A stretch of DNA of 64,000 bases from Flavobacterium pallidum (GTDB lineage: Bacteria > Bacteroidota > Bacteroidia > Flavobacteriales > Flavobacteriaceae), in NCBI RefSeq assembly GCF_003097535.1, contig NZ_CP029187.1, forward strand, positions 372,001 to 436,000, written 5' to 3'. Position numbers and translations under genes: made by a program. The notes beneath the pieces are model-generated. The model did no database searches, was not told the origin of the DNA, and was given only the letters and a program-made list of their open reading frames with translations. Positions 43,179 to 50,906 of the stretch are shown here, piece by piece; position 1 is the stretch's first letter, and every line of letters starts with the position of its first letter.

Positions 43179-44807
43179 ATGTTAAAAGGTTTTTTTCATG
43201 TGCCAAAAGCGGTCAATGAACCGGTGAAGGCTTACAGGCCGGGAAGTCCGGAAAAAGAGGCTGTGCTTGCGGCTTACAATGCAATGTGGAATGCTCAGGT
43301 TGATGTGCCGTTGTATATCGGGAGTGAGGAGATCAGGACCGGGAATACGAAAAACATGTCCGCGCCGCATGACCATAAGCACGTTGTTGGGACCTATCAT
43401 CTGGCCGAGAAAAAGCATGTGGATATGGCCATTGAAAACGCTTTGGCGGCAAAAGATGCCTGGGCAGACCTTGCCTGGGAGCAGCGCGCAGCGATTTTCC
43501 TGAAAGCCGCCGAATTGATTGCCGGGCCTTACCGTGCCAGGATCAATGCCGCAACGATGATCGCGCAATCGAAGACGGTTTTCCAGGCCGAGATTGATGC
43601 GGCGTGCGAACTGATCGACTTTTTGCGTTTCAACGTCGAGTTCATGACGCAGATCTACAACGACCAGCCTAAATCGAATTCGGATATGTGGAATCGTTTG
43701 GAATACCGCCCGCTGGAAGGGTTCGTGTATGCGATTACGCCGTTTAACTTTACCGCGATTGCTGCGAATTTGCCTGCGAGCGCCGCGATGATGGGCAATG
43801 TAGTGATTTGGAAACCAAGCGACAGCCAGGTATTCTCTGCCAAAGTGATCATCGATGTATTTAAGGAAGCAGGTGTTCCGGATGGCGTGATTAACGTGGT
43901 CTTCGGCGATGCGGCGATGATCAGCAACACGATTTTCGACCATGCTGACTTTGCGGGAATCCATTTTACGGGATCAACGCATGTGTTTAAGGATATCTTT
44001 AAAACAATCGGAAATAATATCGATAAATATAAAACTTACCCGAGGATTGTCGGGGAAACCGGCGGCAAGGATTTCATCGTCGCGCATCCCTCTGCGGACG
44101 TGAAGCAGGTTGTTACGGGAATTGCACGTGGCGCATTTGAATTCCAGGGACAGAAATGCTCGGCGGCATCGCGCGGTTATATTCCGCAAAGCCTTTGGCC
44201 TGCCGTGAAAGAACAGTTGATTGCTGATGTAAAATCGATGAAAATGGGTTCGCCTGCGGATTTCTCGAATTTCGTTACGGCGGTGATCCACGAAGGTTCG
44301 TTTGACAAGCTGGCTTCGTATATCGACCAGGCGAAAAAAGACAAGGATGCCGAAATCATTATCGGTGGCAATTATGACAAATCTGTGGGTTATTTTATTG
44401 AACCAACAGTGATTGTGACCACCAATCCGCATTATGCCACGATGGAAACAGAGTTGTTCGGGCCTGTGATGACGATTTATGTGTATGACGACAACAAATG
44501 GAGCGAGACTTTGAAACTGGTGGATGAAACTTCTCCGTATGCCCTGACCGGCGCAGTGTTCAGTCAGGACCGTTATGCACTTGCAGAAGCCACAGAAGTG
44601 TTGAAGAATGCCGCCGGAAATTTCTACATCAACGACAAACCGACAGGAGCGGTCGTGGGCATGCAGCCATTTGGCGGGGCAAGGGCTTCGGGCACGAATG
44701 ACAAGGCGGGATCGGCGCTGAATTTATTGCGTTGGGTGTCTCCAAGAACGATAAAAGAAACGTTCGTAACGCCTACGGATTACCGTTATCCGTTTTTAGG
44801 GGAATAA
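43179..44807 (+). CDS. pruA: L-glutamate gamma-semialdehyde dehydrogenase (P5C dehydrogenase)
   Basis: This 542-residue enzyme oxidises glutamate semialdehyde, the open form of pyrroline-5-carboxylate, to glutamate with NAD+. It is the second step of proline degradation. The catalytic cysteine is in GQKCSAASRGYIP, the general base region in GETGGKDF, and the nucleotide site in GIHFTGSTHVFKDIF. The C-terminal oligomerisation flap with GTNDKAGSALNLLRWVSPRT is typical of P5C dehydrogenases. The N-terminal part matches the bacterial single-function form. Proline dehydrogenase is not adjacent. The gene has its own promoter and terminator. Confidence 0.96.
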   Translation: MLKGFFHVPKAVNEPVKAYRPGSPEKEAVLAAYNAMWNAQVDVPLYIGSEEIRTGNTKNMSAPHDHKHVVGTYHLAEKKHVDMAIENALAAKDAWADLAWEQRAAIFLKAAELIAGPYRARINAATMIAQSKTVFQAEIDAACELIDFLRFNVEFMTQIYNDQPKSNSDMWNRLEYRPLEGFVYAITPFNFTAIAANLPASAAMMGNVVIWKPSDSQVFSAKVIIDVFKEAGVPDGVINVVFGDAAMISNTIFDHADFAGIHFTGSTHVFKDIFKTIGNNIDKYKTYPRIVGETGGKDFIVAHPSADVKQVVTGIARGAFEFQGQKCSAASRGYIPQSLWPAVKEQLIADVKSMKMGSPADFSNFVTAVIHEGSFDKLASYIDQAKKDKDAEIIIGGNYDKSVGYFIEPTVIVTTNPHYATMETELFGPVMTIYVYDDNKWSETLKLVDETSPYALTGAVFSQDRYALAEATEVLKNAAGNFYINDKPTGAVVGMQPFGGARASGTNDKAGSALNLLRWVSPRTIKETFVTPTDYRYPFLGE

Positions 44808-44844
44808 ACCTCAAATTCTAAATGGAAATGCAGATATACTCATT

Positions 44845-44870
44845 AGCCCGGAAACATCCGGGCTTTTTTT
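44845..44870 (+). terminator. Terminator of pruA
   Basis: AGCCCGG (44845-44851) pairs with CCGGGCT (44858-44864) over six bases, followed by a T run to 44870. Confidence 0.88.
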
Positions 44871-44899
44871 GTATATTCGGCTAATCTTAAACGAATTAT

Positions 44900-45892
44900 A
44901 TGAAAACAACATTACTTTCACTATTTTCACTTATTACAGCCGCAGCGTCAGCTCAGAGCGTGGCGAGTTACTACGGAGACAACAATACGGCTTATACTTT
45001 ATTTTCCGCGGTAGTACCTCTAGACCATTCCGCTACAGGCGCAAATCAAACATGGAATTTCAGCGGCCTGACAGCTACAGGTAATGTGGTAGATGTTGTA
45101 GGCGCTCCTACCGGTCCTGAAGCCACAACCTATCCCGGAACTACCGGAACATCAACTACATCAGGAACAGAAAACGGGAGTCCGACTACCAGCAAAATTT
45201 TTTCAAAGGATGTCGCCGGGGCCATTTCTGTTACAGGTGTTGCCAGCGACGGATTGATTCTTAATTATTCTGCTGACAATGCTTCAGTAGGGACATACCC
45301 TCTCGCCTTCGGTTATTCAAATAGCGACAGCGTTGCAGGAACTTTTACTTATACCACTTACAGCGGCACATTCTCCGGAAATGTAACCACCACAGTCGAT
45401 GCCTATGGTACTTTGACATTAGATCCGGGACCTGACAACATGAATGTAGTGCGTATAAAAACAACACAAACGATTGACCTGTTTTACCCTCCGTTTGGCG
45501 ATGTAGGGGATGTAATCATTACCAGTTACAGTTATTATGAAGCCGGAAGCAATTCGCCTTTGTTCAGGACTGCAACAACAACGATGGTCGTGGCTTTGCT
45601 GTCAATCAACCAGACAAGGACGAGGGTTGAAATCATGAGTTCAGCACTTGGCCTTGATGACATGAACAGGAATACAGTACAATTGCTGCCAAATCCGGCG
45701 CAGGATGTATTGCATGTCGTGTCTGATGGAAATCAAACAGTGCGTTTGATCCGCCTTATCGATATGAATGGCAGGATTGTTTCACAATCCTCTGCGTCAA
45801 GCATGAATGTTTCGCAGCTGCAGAAAGGTATGTATTTTGCTGAAATCACTACTGATTCAGGAACTTTTACGAAGAAGGTGATAAAGCAATAG
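44900..45892 (+). CDS. Secreted protein with type IX (type A) sorting domain
   Basis: This 330-residue exported protein has a signal peptide (about 1-19, ending ASAQ). A Thr/Ser/Gly-rich all-beta middle region follows, with no recognised enzymatic motif. The last 75 residues or so are a type A C-terminal sorting domain: VQLLPNPAQDVLHV, VRLIRLIDMNGRIV, LQKGMYFAEI and the final lysine-rich TFTKKVIKQ. That domain targets the protein to the type IX secretion system. The middle region shows a regular strand pattern only. It could be a surface or extracellular structural protein. Confidence 0.85.
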   Translation: MKTTLLSLFSLITAAASAQSVASYYGDNNTAYTLFSAVVPLDHSATGANQTWNFSGLTATGNVVDVVGAPTGPEATTYPGTTGTSTTSGTENGSPTTSKIFSKDVAGAISVTGVASDGLILNYSADNASVGTYPLAFGYSNSDSVAGTFTYTTYSGTFSGNVTTTVDAYGTLTLDPGPDNMNVVRIKTTQTIDLFYPPFGDVGDVIITSYSYYEAGSNSPLFRTATTTMVVALLSINQTRTRVEIMSSALGLDDMNRNTVQLLPNPAQDVLHVVSDGNQTVRLIRLIDMNGRIVSQSSASSMNVSQLQKGMYFAEITTDSGTFTKKVIKQ

Positions 45893-45917
45893 CAAGGGCG
45901 AGCCATTATAAAATTTC

Positions 45918-45959
45918 AAATCCCAGATTCCAATGAGTATACATTGGAATCTGGGATTT
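45918..45959. repeat. 18 bp perfect inverted repeat after the type A protein gene
   Basis: AAATCCCAGATTCCAATG (45918-45935) and its exact reverse complement (45942-45959) are separated by six bases. The stem extends imperfectly on both sides. No T run follows, so a simple terminator is not certain. Confidence 0.8.
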
Positions 45960-45976
45960 TGAATTTACGGTTGACC

Positions 45977-46112
45977 GCGCCAGGGATGTAAGCGGCATCC
46001 TTTTGCGGCCGCAGCGCAGCGGAGGCCGTAAAAGATATAGCATTATCAAGGAAAAAGCATCGCTTTTGACGAAGATACCTCACGTAGTGATGCCCGACCC
46101 GCAGGGGGTGCC
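45977..46112. repeat. Structured intergenic element, copy B
   Basis: End arms GCGCC (45977-45981) and GGTGC (46107-46111) pair with one G-T. An inner hairpin joins CTTTTGCGGCC (46000-46010) with GGCCGTAAAAG (46024-46034), then AGATATAGC follows as in copy A. The right half carries two further small hairpins not seen in the other copies. Confidence 0.72.
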
Positions 46113-46124
46113 GAAATAAAAAAA

Positions 46125-46754
46125 TCAGGCCTTAAACTTCAGCGGAAGATGCACCACTTTTTTCGTTTCAAAAAATTCATCTGAGAAAAAATCCGAAATA
46201 TTGTATTCGGTTGCCTTTGGAAAATCTTTTAATTCCTCAGTCAAATCGCCACCTTTGAGGTACAAGATTCCGTTCTTCAACTCGTGTTTCTGCTGCTTTT
46301 TAATCTTATCCTTAATCCAGGATACGAAATCGGGCATGTTCGTCACGGCGCGGCTGATGATGAAATCAAAATCGCCTTTGACCAGTTCGGCGCGAAGTTG
46401 TTCGGCTTTGACGTTCTTCAGCTCCAATCCTTCCGTTACTGCCTTTACCACATTGATTTTCTTCAGGATGATGTCGATCAGGTAAAAACGCGTTTCCGGA
46501 AAAAGGATCGCCAAAGGAATCCCGGGAAAGCCACCACCAGTACCCACATCCAGCACGTAAGTTCCCGGCTCGAAAGGCTGTACTTTGGCAATTGCCAGCG
46601 AATGCAGCACGTGTTTTGTATACAACTGGTCGATGTCTTTCCGGGAAATGACATTGATTTTTGCATTCCAGTCGTGGTACAAAGCTTCCAGCTTCAGGAA
46701 CTGTTCCTTTTGAATATCAGTCAGGTAAGGGAAATGCTTGAGGATTTCATCCAT
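46125..46754 (-). CDS. rsmG: 16S rRNA (guanine527-N7)-methyltransferase RsmG
   Basis: This 209-residue enzyme methylates N7 of G527 in 16S rRNA. The family marks are VISRKDIDQLYTKHVLHSLA near 37-56, the SAM loop VLDVGTGGGFPGIPLAI, and the later FDFIISRAVTNMPDFVSW. The length and domain layout are normal. It is transcribed towards element copy B, with which its end is nearly in contact. No partner gene lies in the same transcript. Confidence 0.95.
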   Translation of the reverse strand: MDEILKHFPYLTDIQKEQFLKLEALYHDWNAKINVISRKDIDQLYTKHVLHSLAIAKVQPFEPGTYVLDVGTGGGFPGIPLAILFPETRFYLIDIILKKINVVKAVTEGLELKNVKAEQLRAELVKGDFDFIISRAVTNMPDFVSWIKDKIKKQQKHELKNGILYLKGGDLTEELKDFPKATEYNISDFFSDEFFETKKVVHLPLKFKA

Positions 46755-46800
46755 TTTTTAAGAATTTAGCTACGCGCCATCGGCACATGGCTTTACGCCA

Positions 46801-46808
46801 CAAAAGTA
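46801..46808 (-). promoter_or_regulatory. -7 box of rsmG
   Basis: TACTTTTG on the minus strand fits TAnnTTTG and lies 46 bases before the rsmG ATG. No -33 TTG was found. Confidence 0.35.
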
Positions 46809-46864
46809 ATCATTTAGTATTGAAATTTTTCGTTGATTTACACGTTTAGCTGTCTAATAATATT

Positions 46865-46872
46865 TACCTTTG
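46865..46872 (+). promoter_or_regulatory. -7 box of the desaturase gene
   Basis: TACCTTTG fits TAnnTTTG and ends 29 bases before the ATG at 46902. The nearest TTG is too far upstream. Confidence 0.4.
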
Positions 46873-46901
46873 GAAACAATTTTTTTACATTAAAAAATAA
46901 T

Positions 46902-47996
46902 ATGAATACCACAATTCCTACGTTCTCCAAGCAGGACAGCCTGAAGTTCTTCAGGACACTTAACTCCCGCGTAAACAACTACTTCAAAGAAAACAACCTC
47001 CAAAAAACCGGAAACTGGAAACTGCACCTGAAAGCCATCGTGATGTTCTCCATTTTCCTGACACCGTACTTTTTAATCCTGACGCTTGACATGCCTTTTT
47101 GGGTCATGCTGCTCCTGTCGATTGTCATCGGCGTAGGAATGGCCGGCGTGGGCATGAACGTGATGCACGACGGGAACCACGGTTCCTACTCCAACAAATC
47201 CTGGATCAATAAATTCATGGGCGGCAGCATTTACATCCTTGCCGGAAACGTATACAACTGGCAGGTACAGCACAATGTTTTGCATCACACTTACACCAAC
47301 ATCCACGGCCATGACGAAGATCTTGAAGCAGGCCGCATCATGCGTTTTACACCGCAGGCAGAATGGCGAAGGTTTCACAAATTCCAGCATTATTATTCTG
47401 TTTTCCTTTACGGATTACTGACTTTCAACTGGGCCATTACGACCGATTTCCAGCAGATGCGCCGTTATATGAAAAGGAAATTATCGTACGGCGAATTCCC
47501 AAATCCGGTAGCACAGTGGACCACTTTAATTATTACGAAGATCATTTATTTTTCGATTTGGCTTGTCGTTCCTATGGTTTTGGGCATTACGTGGTGGAAA
47601 GTTCTATTAGGCTTTTTGGTAATGCATTATACCGCAGGGGTTATCCTGAGCATCGTATTCCAATTGGCACACGTGGTCGAAGACACTTCAAATCCTGAAC
47701 CAAACGAATACGGCGAAATCGAAAACACCTGGGCCATCCACCAATTGTTCACCACCGCGAATTTCGCTCCGAAAAACTGGCTCGTAAATTACTTCACCGG
47801 CGGCTTGAACCACCAGATTGAGCACCACATTTTCCCAAACATCAGCCATGTGCATTATGATAAGATTGCGAAAATCGTGAAGGAAACCGCACAGGAATTC
47901 AACCTTCCCTATTACGAATTCAAGACCATGAGAAGTGCTGTTGCCGCGCATTTCAAACACCTGAAAGAACTGGGACAAAACCCACAGTTAGCTTAA
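46902..47996 (+). CDS. Membrane fatty-acid desaturase (acyl-CoA/front-end type)
   Basis: This 364-residue integral membrane di-iron desaturase has the three histidine boxes HDGNH (89-93), HNVLHH (124-129) and HQIEHH near residue 315. The last is the QxxHH form typical of front-end and linoleoyl-CoA-like desaturases. Four membrane segments are visible around 45-85 and 210-260. It introduces a double bond into acyl chains and so affects membrane fluidity. The regiospecificity cannot be read. There is no N-terminal cytochrome b5 domain. The start is MNTTIPTFSK. The aminotransferase gene follows closely. Confidence 0.92.
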   Translation: MNTTIPTFSKQDSLKFFRTLNSRVNNYFKENNLQKTGNWKLHLKAIVMFSIFLTPYFLILTLDMPFWVMLLLSIVIGVGMAGVGMNVMHDGNHGSYSNKSWINKFMGGSIYILAGNVYNWQVQHNVLHHTYTNIHGHDEDLEAGRIMRFTPQAEWRRFHKFQHYYSVFLYGLLTFNWAITTDFQQMRRYMKRKLSYGEFPNPVAQWTTLIITKIIYFSIWLVVPMVLGITWWKVLLGFLVMHYTAGVILSIVFQLAHVVEDTSNPEPNEYGEIENTWAIHQLFTTANFAPKNWLVNYFTGGLNHQIEHHIFPNISHVHYDKIAKIVKETAQEFNLPYYEFKTMRSAVAAHFKHLKELGQNPQLA

Positions 47997-48018
47997 TATG
48001 CAAACCGAAACAACTACA

Positions 48019-49203
48019 ATGAATCCATTATCGGACAGGATCAATAATTTATCGACCTCACAAACGCTTGCCATGGCGGCACTTGCCCGGGAATTAAAAG
48101 CACAGGGGAAAGACATCATCAGCCTGAGCCTTGGAGAACCGGATTTCAACACGCCGGATTTCATCAAGGAAGCAGCCAAAAAAGCCATCGACGAAAATTA
48201 TAGCACATATTCACCCGTAGACGGTTACCTCGAATTGAAAGAAGCGATTTGCCGTAAATTCAAGCGTGATAATAATCTCGATTATAAGCCGGGAAACATT
48301 GTCGTTTCTACCGGTGCCAAGCAATCGTTGTTTAATATCGCACAGGTGATGATCAACGAAGGCGACGAAGTGATCCTTCCTGCGCCTTACTGGGTCAGCA
48401 ATTACGAAATCATCAGGATGGCAGGCGGAATTCCCGTCGAAGTGCCGACATCTGTAGACAGCGATTTCAAAATTACGCCCGAGCAGCTCGAAAAGGCCAT
48501 CACGCCAAAGACAAAAATGATCTGGTACAGTTCGCCCTGCAATCCAAGCGGTTCAGTATACAATCGCGAAGAACTGACGGCCTTGTCAAAAGTATTGGAA
48601 AACCATCCGCAGATTTATGTTGTCTCCGATGAGATCTACGAACACATCAATTTCTCCGGCACCTTCTGCAGCATCGCCAGCATCCCAGGGATGTTCGACA
48701 GGACGATTACTGTAAATGGCGTAGCAAAAGCCTTCGCAATGACAGGTTGGCGGATCGGCTACATCGGTGTCCCGGAAATCATTGCCAAAGCCTGTACCAA
48801 AATGCAGGGACAGGTAACCAGCGGCGCCAACAGTATTGCTCAACGCGCGACCATCACTGCCGTCGATGCCGATCCTTCCGTTTTGAAGGATATGGTAAAA
48901 GCATTCCACAGCAGGCGTGATCTCGTTGTCGGATTGATCCGTCAGATTCCGGGATTAAAGCTCAATGTCCCTGAAGGCGCATTTTATGTATTCCCAGACG
49001 TGTCCTCTTTCTTCGGGAAAACACTGAAAGGCACGAAAATCAACAACGCCGACGATTTCTCCATGTATCTTTTATCAGAAGCCAATGTGGCAACAGTAAC
49101 CGGTGACGCTTTCGGAAATCCGGACTGCATCCGCATCTCTTACGCCACGAGCGAGGAGTTGCTCACCGAAGCGATGAAAAGGATCAAAGACGCTTTAGCA
49201 TAA
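48019..49203 (+). CDS. Aspartate-type PLP aminotransferase (class I)
   Basis: This 394-residue fold-type I aminotransferase matches the aspartate/prephenate transaminase group. The PLP lysine is in NGVAKAFAMTGWRIGY, and the Asn and Asp that hold the cofactor are in SSPCNPSGSVY and YVVSDEIYEHI. The C-terminal substrate arginine lies in CIRISYATSEE. An ATG at 47998 in the same frame, one base after the desaturase stop, is possible, but homologues begin at the MNPLSDRINNL used here. It probably transfers the amino group from aspartate to 2-oxoglutarate. Confidence 0.9.
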   Translation: MNPLSDRINNLSTSQTLAMAALARELKAQGKDIISLSLGEPDFNTPDFIKEAAKKAIDENYSTYSPVDGYLELKEAICRKFKRDNNLDYKPGNIVVSTGAKQSLFNIAQVMINEGDEVILPAPYWVSNYEIIRMAGGIPVEVPTSVDSDFKITPEQLEKAITPKTKMIWYSSPCNPSGSVYNREELTALSKVLENHPQIYVVSDEIYEHINFSGTFCSIASIPGMFDRTITVNGVAKAFAMTGWRIGYIGVPEIIAKACTKMQGQVTSGANSIAQRATITAVDADPSVLKDMVKAFHSRRDLVVGLIRQIPGLKLNVPEGAFYVFPDVSSFFGKTLKGTKINNADDFSMYLLSEANVATVTGDAFGNPDCIRISYATSEELLTEAMKRIKDALA

Positions 49204-49208
49204 CATAC

Positions 49209-49233
49209 GCCCCGGATTTTCGGGGCTTTTTTT
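49209..49233 (+). terminator. Terminator of the desaturase-aminotransferase unit
   Basis: GCCCCG (49209-49214) pairs with CGGGGC (49221-49226), followed by seven T. Confidence 0.88.
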
Positions 49234-49245
49234 ATTGATAATTTT

Positions 49246-49307
49246 GGCGCTGCCTTCGGCCCGGGCTCTCCGCGGTGCACGGCACCTTGCTTCGATCCCT
49301 AGCGCGG
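49246..49307. repeat. Structured intergenic element, copy D (reverse orientation)
   Basis: GCGCT (49247-49251) pairs with AGCGC (49301-49305). Read on the minus strand the element gives GCGCTAGGGATCGAAGC, a small central hairpin GGTGC-CGT-GCACC, then GCGGAGAGCCCGGGCC, which matches copy C. It ends 20 bp before purT. Confidence 0.72.
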
Positions 49308-49327
49308 CCCCACCCTAACCTCAACGT

Positions 49328-50494
49328 ATGAACAAGAAAATACTCCTCCTCGGATCGGGAGAACTCGGAAAAGAATTCGTCATCGCCGCACAACGCATTG
49401 GCCAGACCGTCATCGCCGTAGACAGTTACGAAAATGCACCGGCCATGCCTGTCGCACATGGATTTGAAGTCATCAACATGCTCGACGGCGATGCACTTGA
49501 TGCCATCGTCGCTAAACACAAACCGGACTTTATCGTCCCTGAAATTGAAGCGATCCGCACCGAACGCTTTTACGATTACGAAAAACAAGGGATTACTGTA
49601 GTCCCTTCTGCGAAAGCGGCGAATTTCACGATGAACCGTAAAGCGATCCGCGACCTGGCCGCAAAGGAACTCGGCTTGAAAACCGCGAATTACCGTTACG
49701 CCACCACCGCCGGGGAATTGCAAAAGGCAGTGGCTGAAGTCGGCATGCCATGCGTCGTAAAACCATTAATGTCCTCATCGGGCAAAGGCCAATCTACCAT
49801 AAAATCTGAAGCTGATATCGAAACCGCATGGAATTATGCTGTTGAAGGCTCGCGTGGCGATGTTGTGGAAGTGATTGTGGAAGCATTTGTCAAATTCAAT
49901 TCTGAAATCACGTTGCTCACCGTTACCCAAAATAATGGCCCTACCCTATTCTGTGCACCTATCGGCCACCGTCAGGAACGCGGTGATTACCAGGAAAGCT
50001 GGCAGCCTGCAAGGATTTCGGACAAGGATTTGTATGAAGCGCAGGACATGGCTGAGAAAGTCACTGAGGCTTTGGGCGGCGCCGGATTATTTGGTGTGGA
50101 GTTTTTTCTTGCCGATGACGGCGTGTATTTCTCCGAATTGTCACCGAGGCCGCATGACACCGGCATGGTAACTTTAGCAGGAACGCAAAACTTCAACGAA
50201 TTCGAATTGCATTTGCGTGCGATATTGTCCCTGCCGATTTTCGAAATCCGATTGGAGAAAGTTGGCGCAAGTGCTGTAATCCTGGCGTCGGAAAACAGCA
50301 ACAATCCTACTTTTACAGGAATTGAAAATGTCGCAGGCCTTCCTAAAACAGATTTTCGTATCTTCGGCAAACCGACATCAAGGCCGTACCGAAGAATGGG
50401 TGTTGTTTTGACCAATGACACTTTGGAAACCGATGCAGCACAAGTCGTTGAAAAGGCGAAGTCGGCAGCGAAATTAATAACCGTAAACTCTTAA
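49328..50494 (+). CDS. purT: Formate-dependent phosphoribosylglycinamide formyltransferase
   Basis: This 388-residue ATP-grasp enzyme makes formyl-GAR from GAR, formate and ATP in purine synthesis. The N-terminal domain has [19 protein letters not shown]. The ATP-grasp core contains [17 protein letters not shown], and [15 protein letters not shown] carries the metal ligands. The order and length agree with PurT and set it apart from PurK and PurD. The leader includes element copy D. The small DUF6370 gene follows after 5 bp and is probably in the same transcript. Confidence 0.96.
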   Translation: MNKKILLLGSGELGKEFVIAAQRIGQTVIAVDSYENAPAMPVAHGFEVINMLDGDALDAIVAKHKPDFIVPEIEAIRTERFYDYEKQGITVVPSAKAANFTMNRKAIRDLAAKELGLKTANYRYATTAGELQKAVAEVGMPCVVKPLMSSSGKGQSTIKSEADIETAWNYAVEGSRGDVVEVIVEAFVKFNSEITLLTVTQNNGPTLFCAPIGHRQERGDYQESWQPARISDKDLYEAQDMAEKVTEALGGAGLFGVEFFLADDGVYFSELSPRPHDTGMVTLAGTQNFNEFELHLRAILSLPIFEIRLEKVGASAVILASENSNNPTFTGIENVAGLPKTDFRIFGKPTSRPYRRMGVVLTNDTLETDAAQVVEKAKSAAKLITVNS

Positions 50495-50499
50495 ATATT

Positions 50500-50817
50500 A
50501 TGAAAAAATCACTTTTAATCGCATTTGCGTTTATATCTTTTGCCGTAAGCGCACAGGAAAAAATCAAAGACAAAGTAGTCGAAGTATCTTGTGGCGAGTG
50601 CCAGTTCCACATGAAAGGCAAAGGCTGCAACATGGCCATCCGCATGGACAAAAAGACCTATTTCGTTGATGGCGACAAACTGGACAAACATGGGGATGCC
50701 CATGCCGAAGACGGGATGTGTAATGCCGTCAGGGAAGCAAAAGTAAGCGGCGAAATTGTAGGCGACCGTTTTAAAGCAACATCCATCACGTTGTTACCCG
50801 CAAAGAAAAAGAAATAA
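50500..50817 (+). CDS. DUF6370-family exported Cys-rich protein
   Basis: This 105-residue protein has a signal peptide (about 1-18, ending AVSAQ) and a short mature domain with VEVSCGECQFHMKGKGCNMAIRM. Its CxxC-H-C arrangement suggests metal or heme-like binding, and a further Cys and His lie in HGDAHAEDGMCNAV. I recognise it as DUF6370, a small family of Bacteroidota with no known function. The metal role is inferred from the motif. It follows purT by 5 bp and ends before a strong terminator. Confidence 0.82.
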   Translation: MKKSLLIAFAFISFAVSAQEKIKDKVVEVSCGECQFHMKGKGCNMAIRMDKKTYFVDGDKLDKHGDAHAEDGMCNAVREAKVSGEIVGDRFKATSITLLPAKKKK

Positions 50818-50835
50818 CAATACATTTATCAGCAT

Positions 50836-50868
50836 AAAAAACCGGGACATCATGTCCCGGTTTTTTTA
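50836..50868. terminator. Bidirectional terminator
   Basis: ACCGGGAC (50841-50848) pairs with GTCCCGGT (50854-50861), flanked by A and T runs on either side. It serves the purT unit and probably the converging membrane protein gene. Confidence 0.88.
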
Positions 50869-50906
50869 TTTAAACAGTAAGCGTATAATGAAAATCTAAA
50901 TTAAGA

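Noticed and set aside
43182..43964. Long open frame (260 codons) on the minus strand inside pruA
   Set aside because: It lies fully opposite to conserved pruA coding sequence and is rich in Arg/His/Ile as expected of an antisense frame.
49232..49723. Open frame of 163 codons on the minus strand over the purT start
   Set aside because: It covers element copy D and the purT N-terminus in antisense and lacks motifs.
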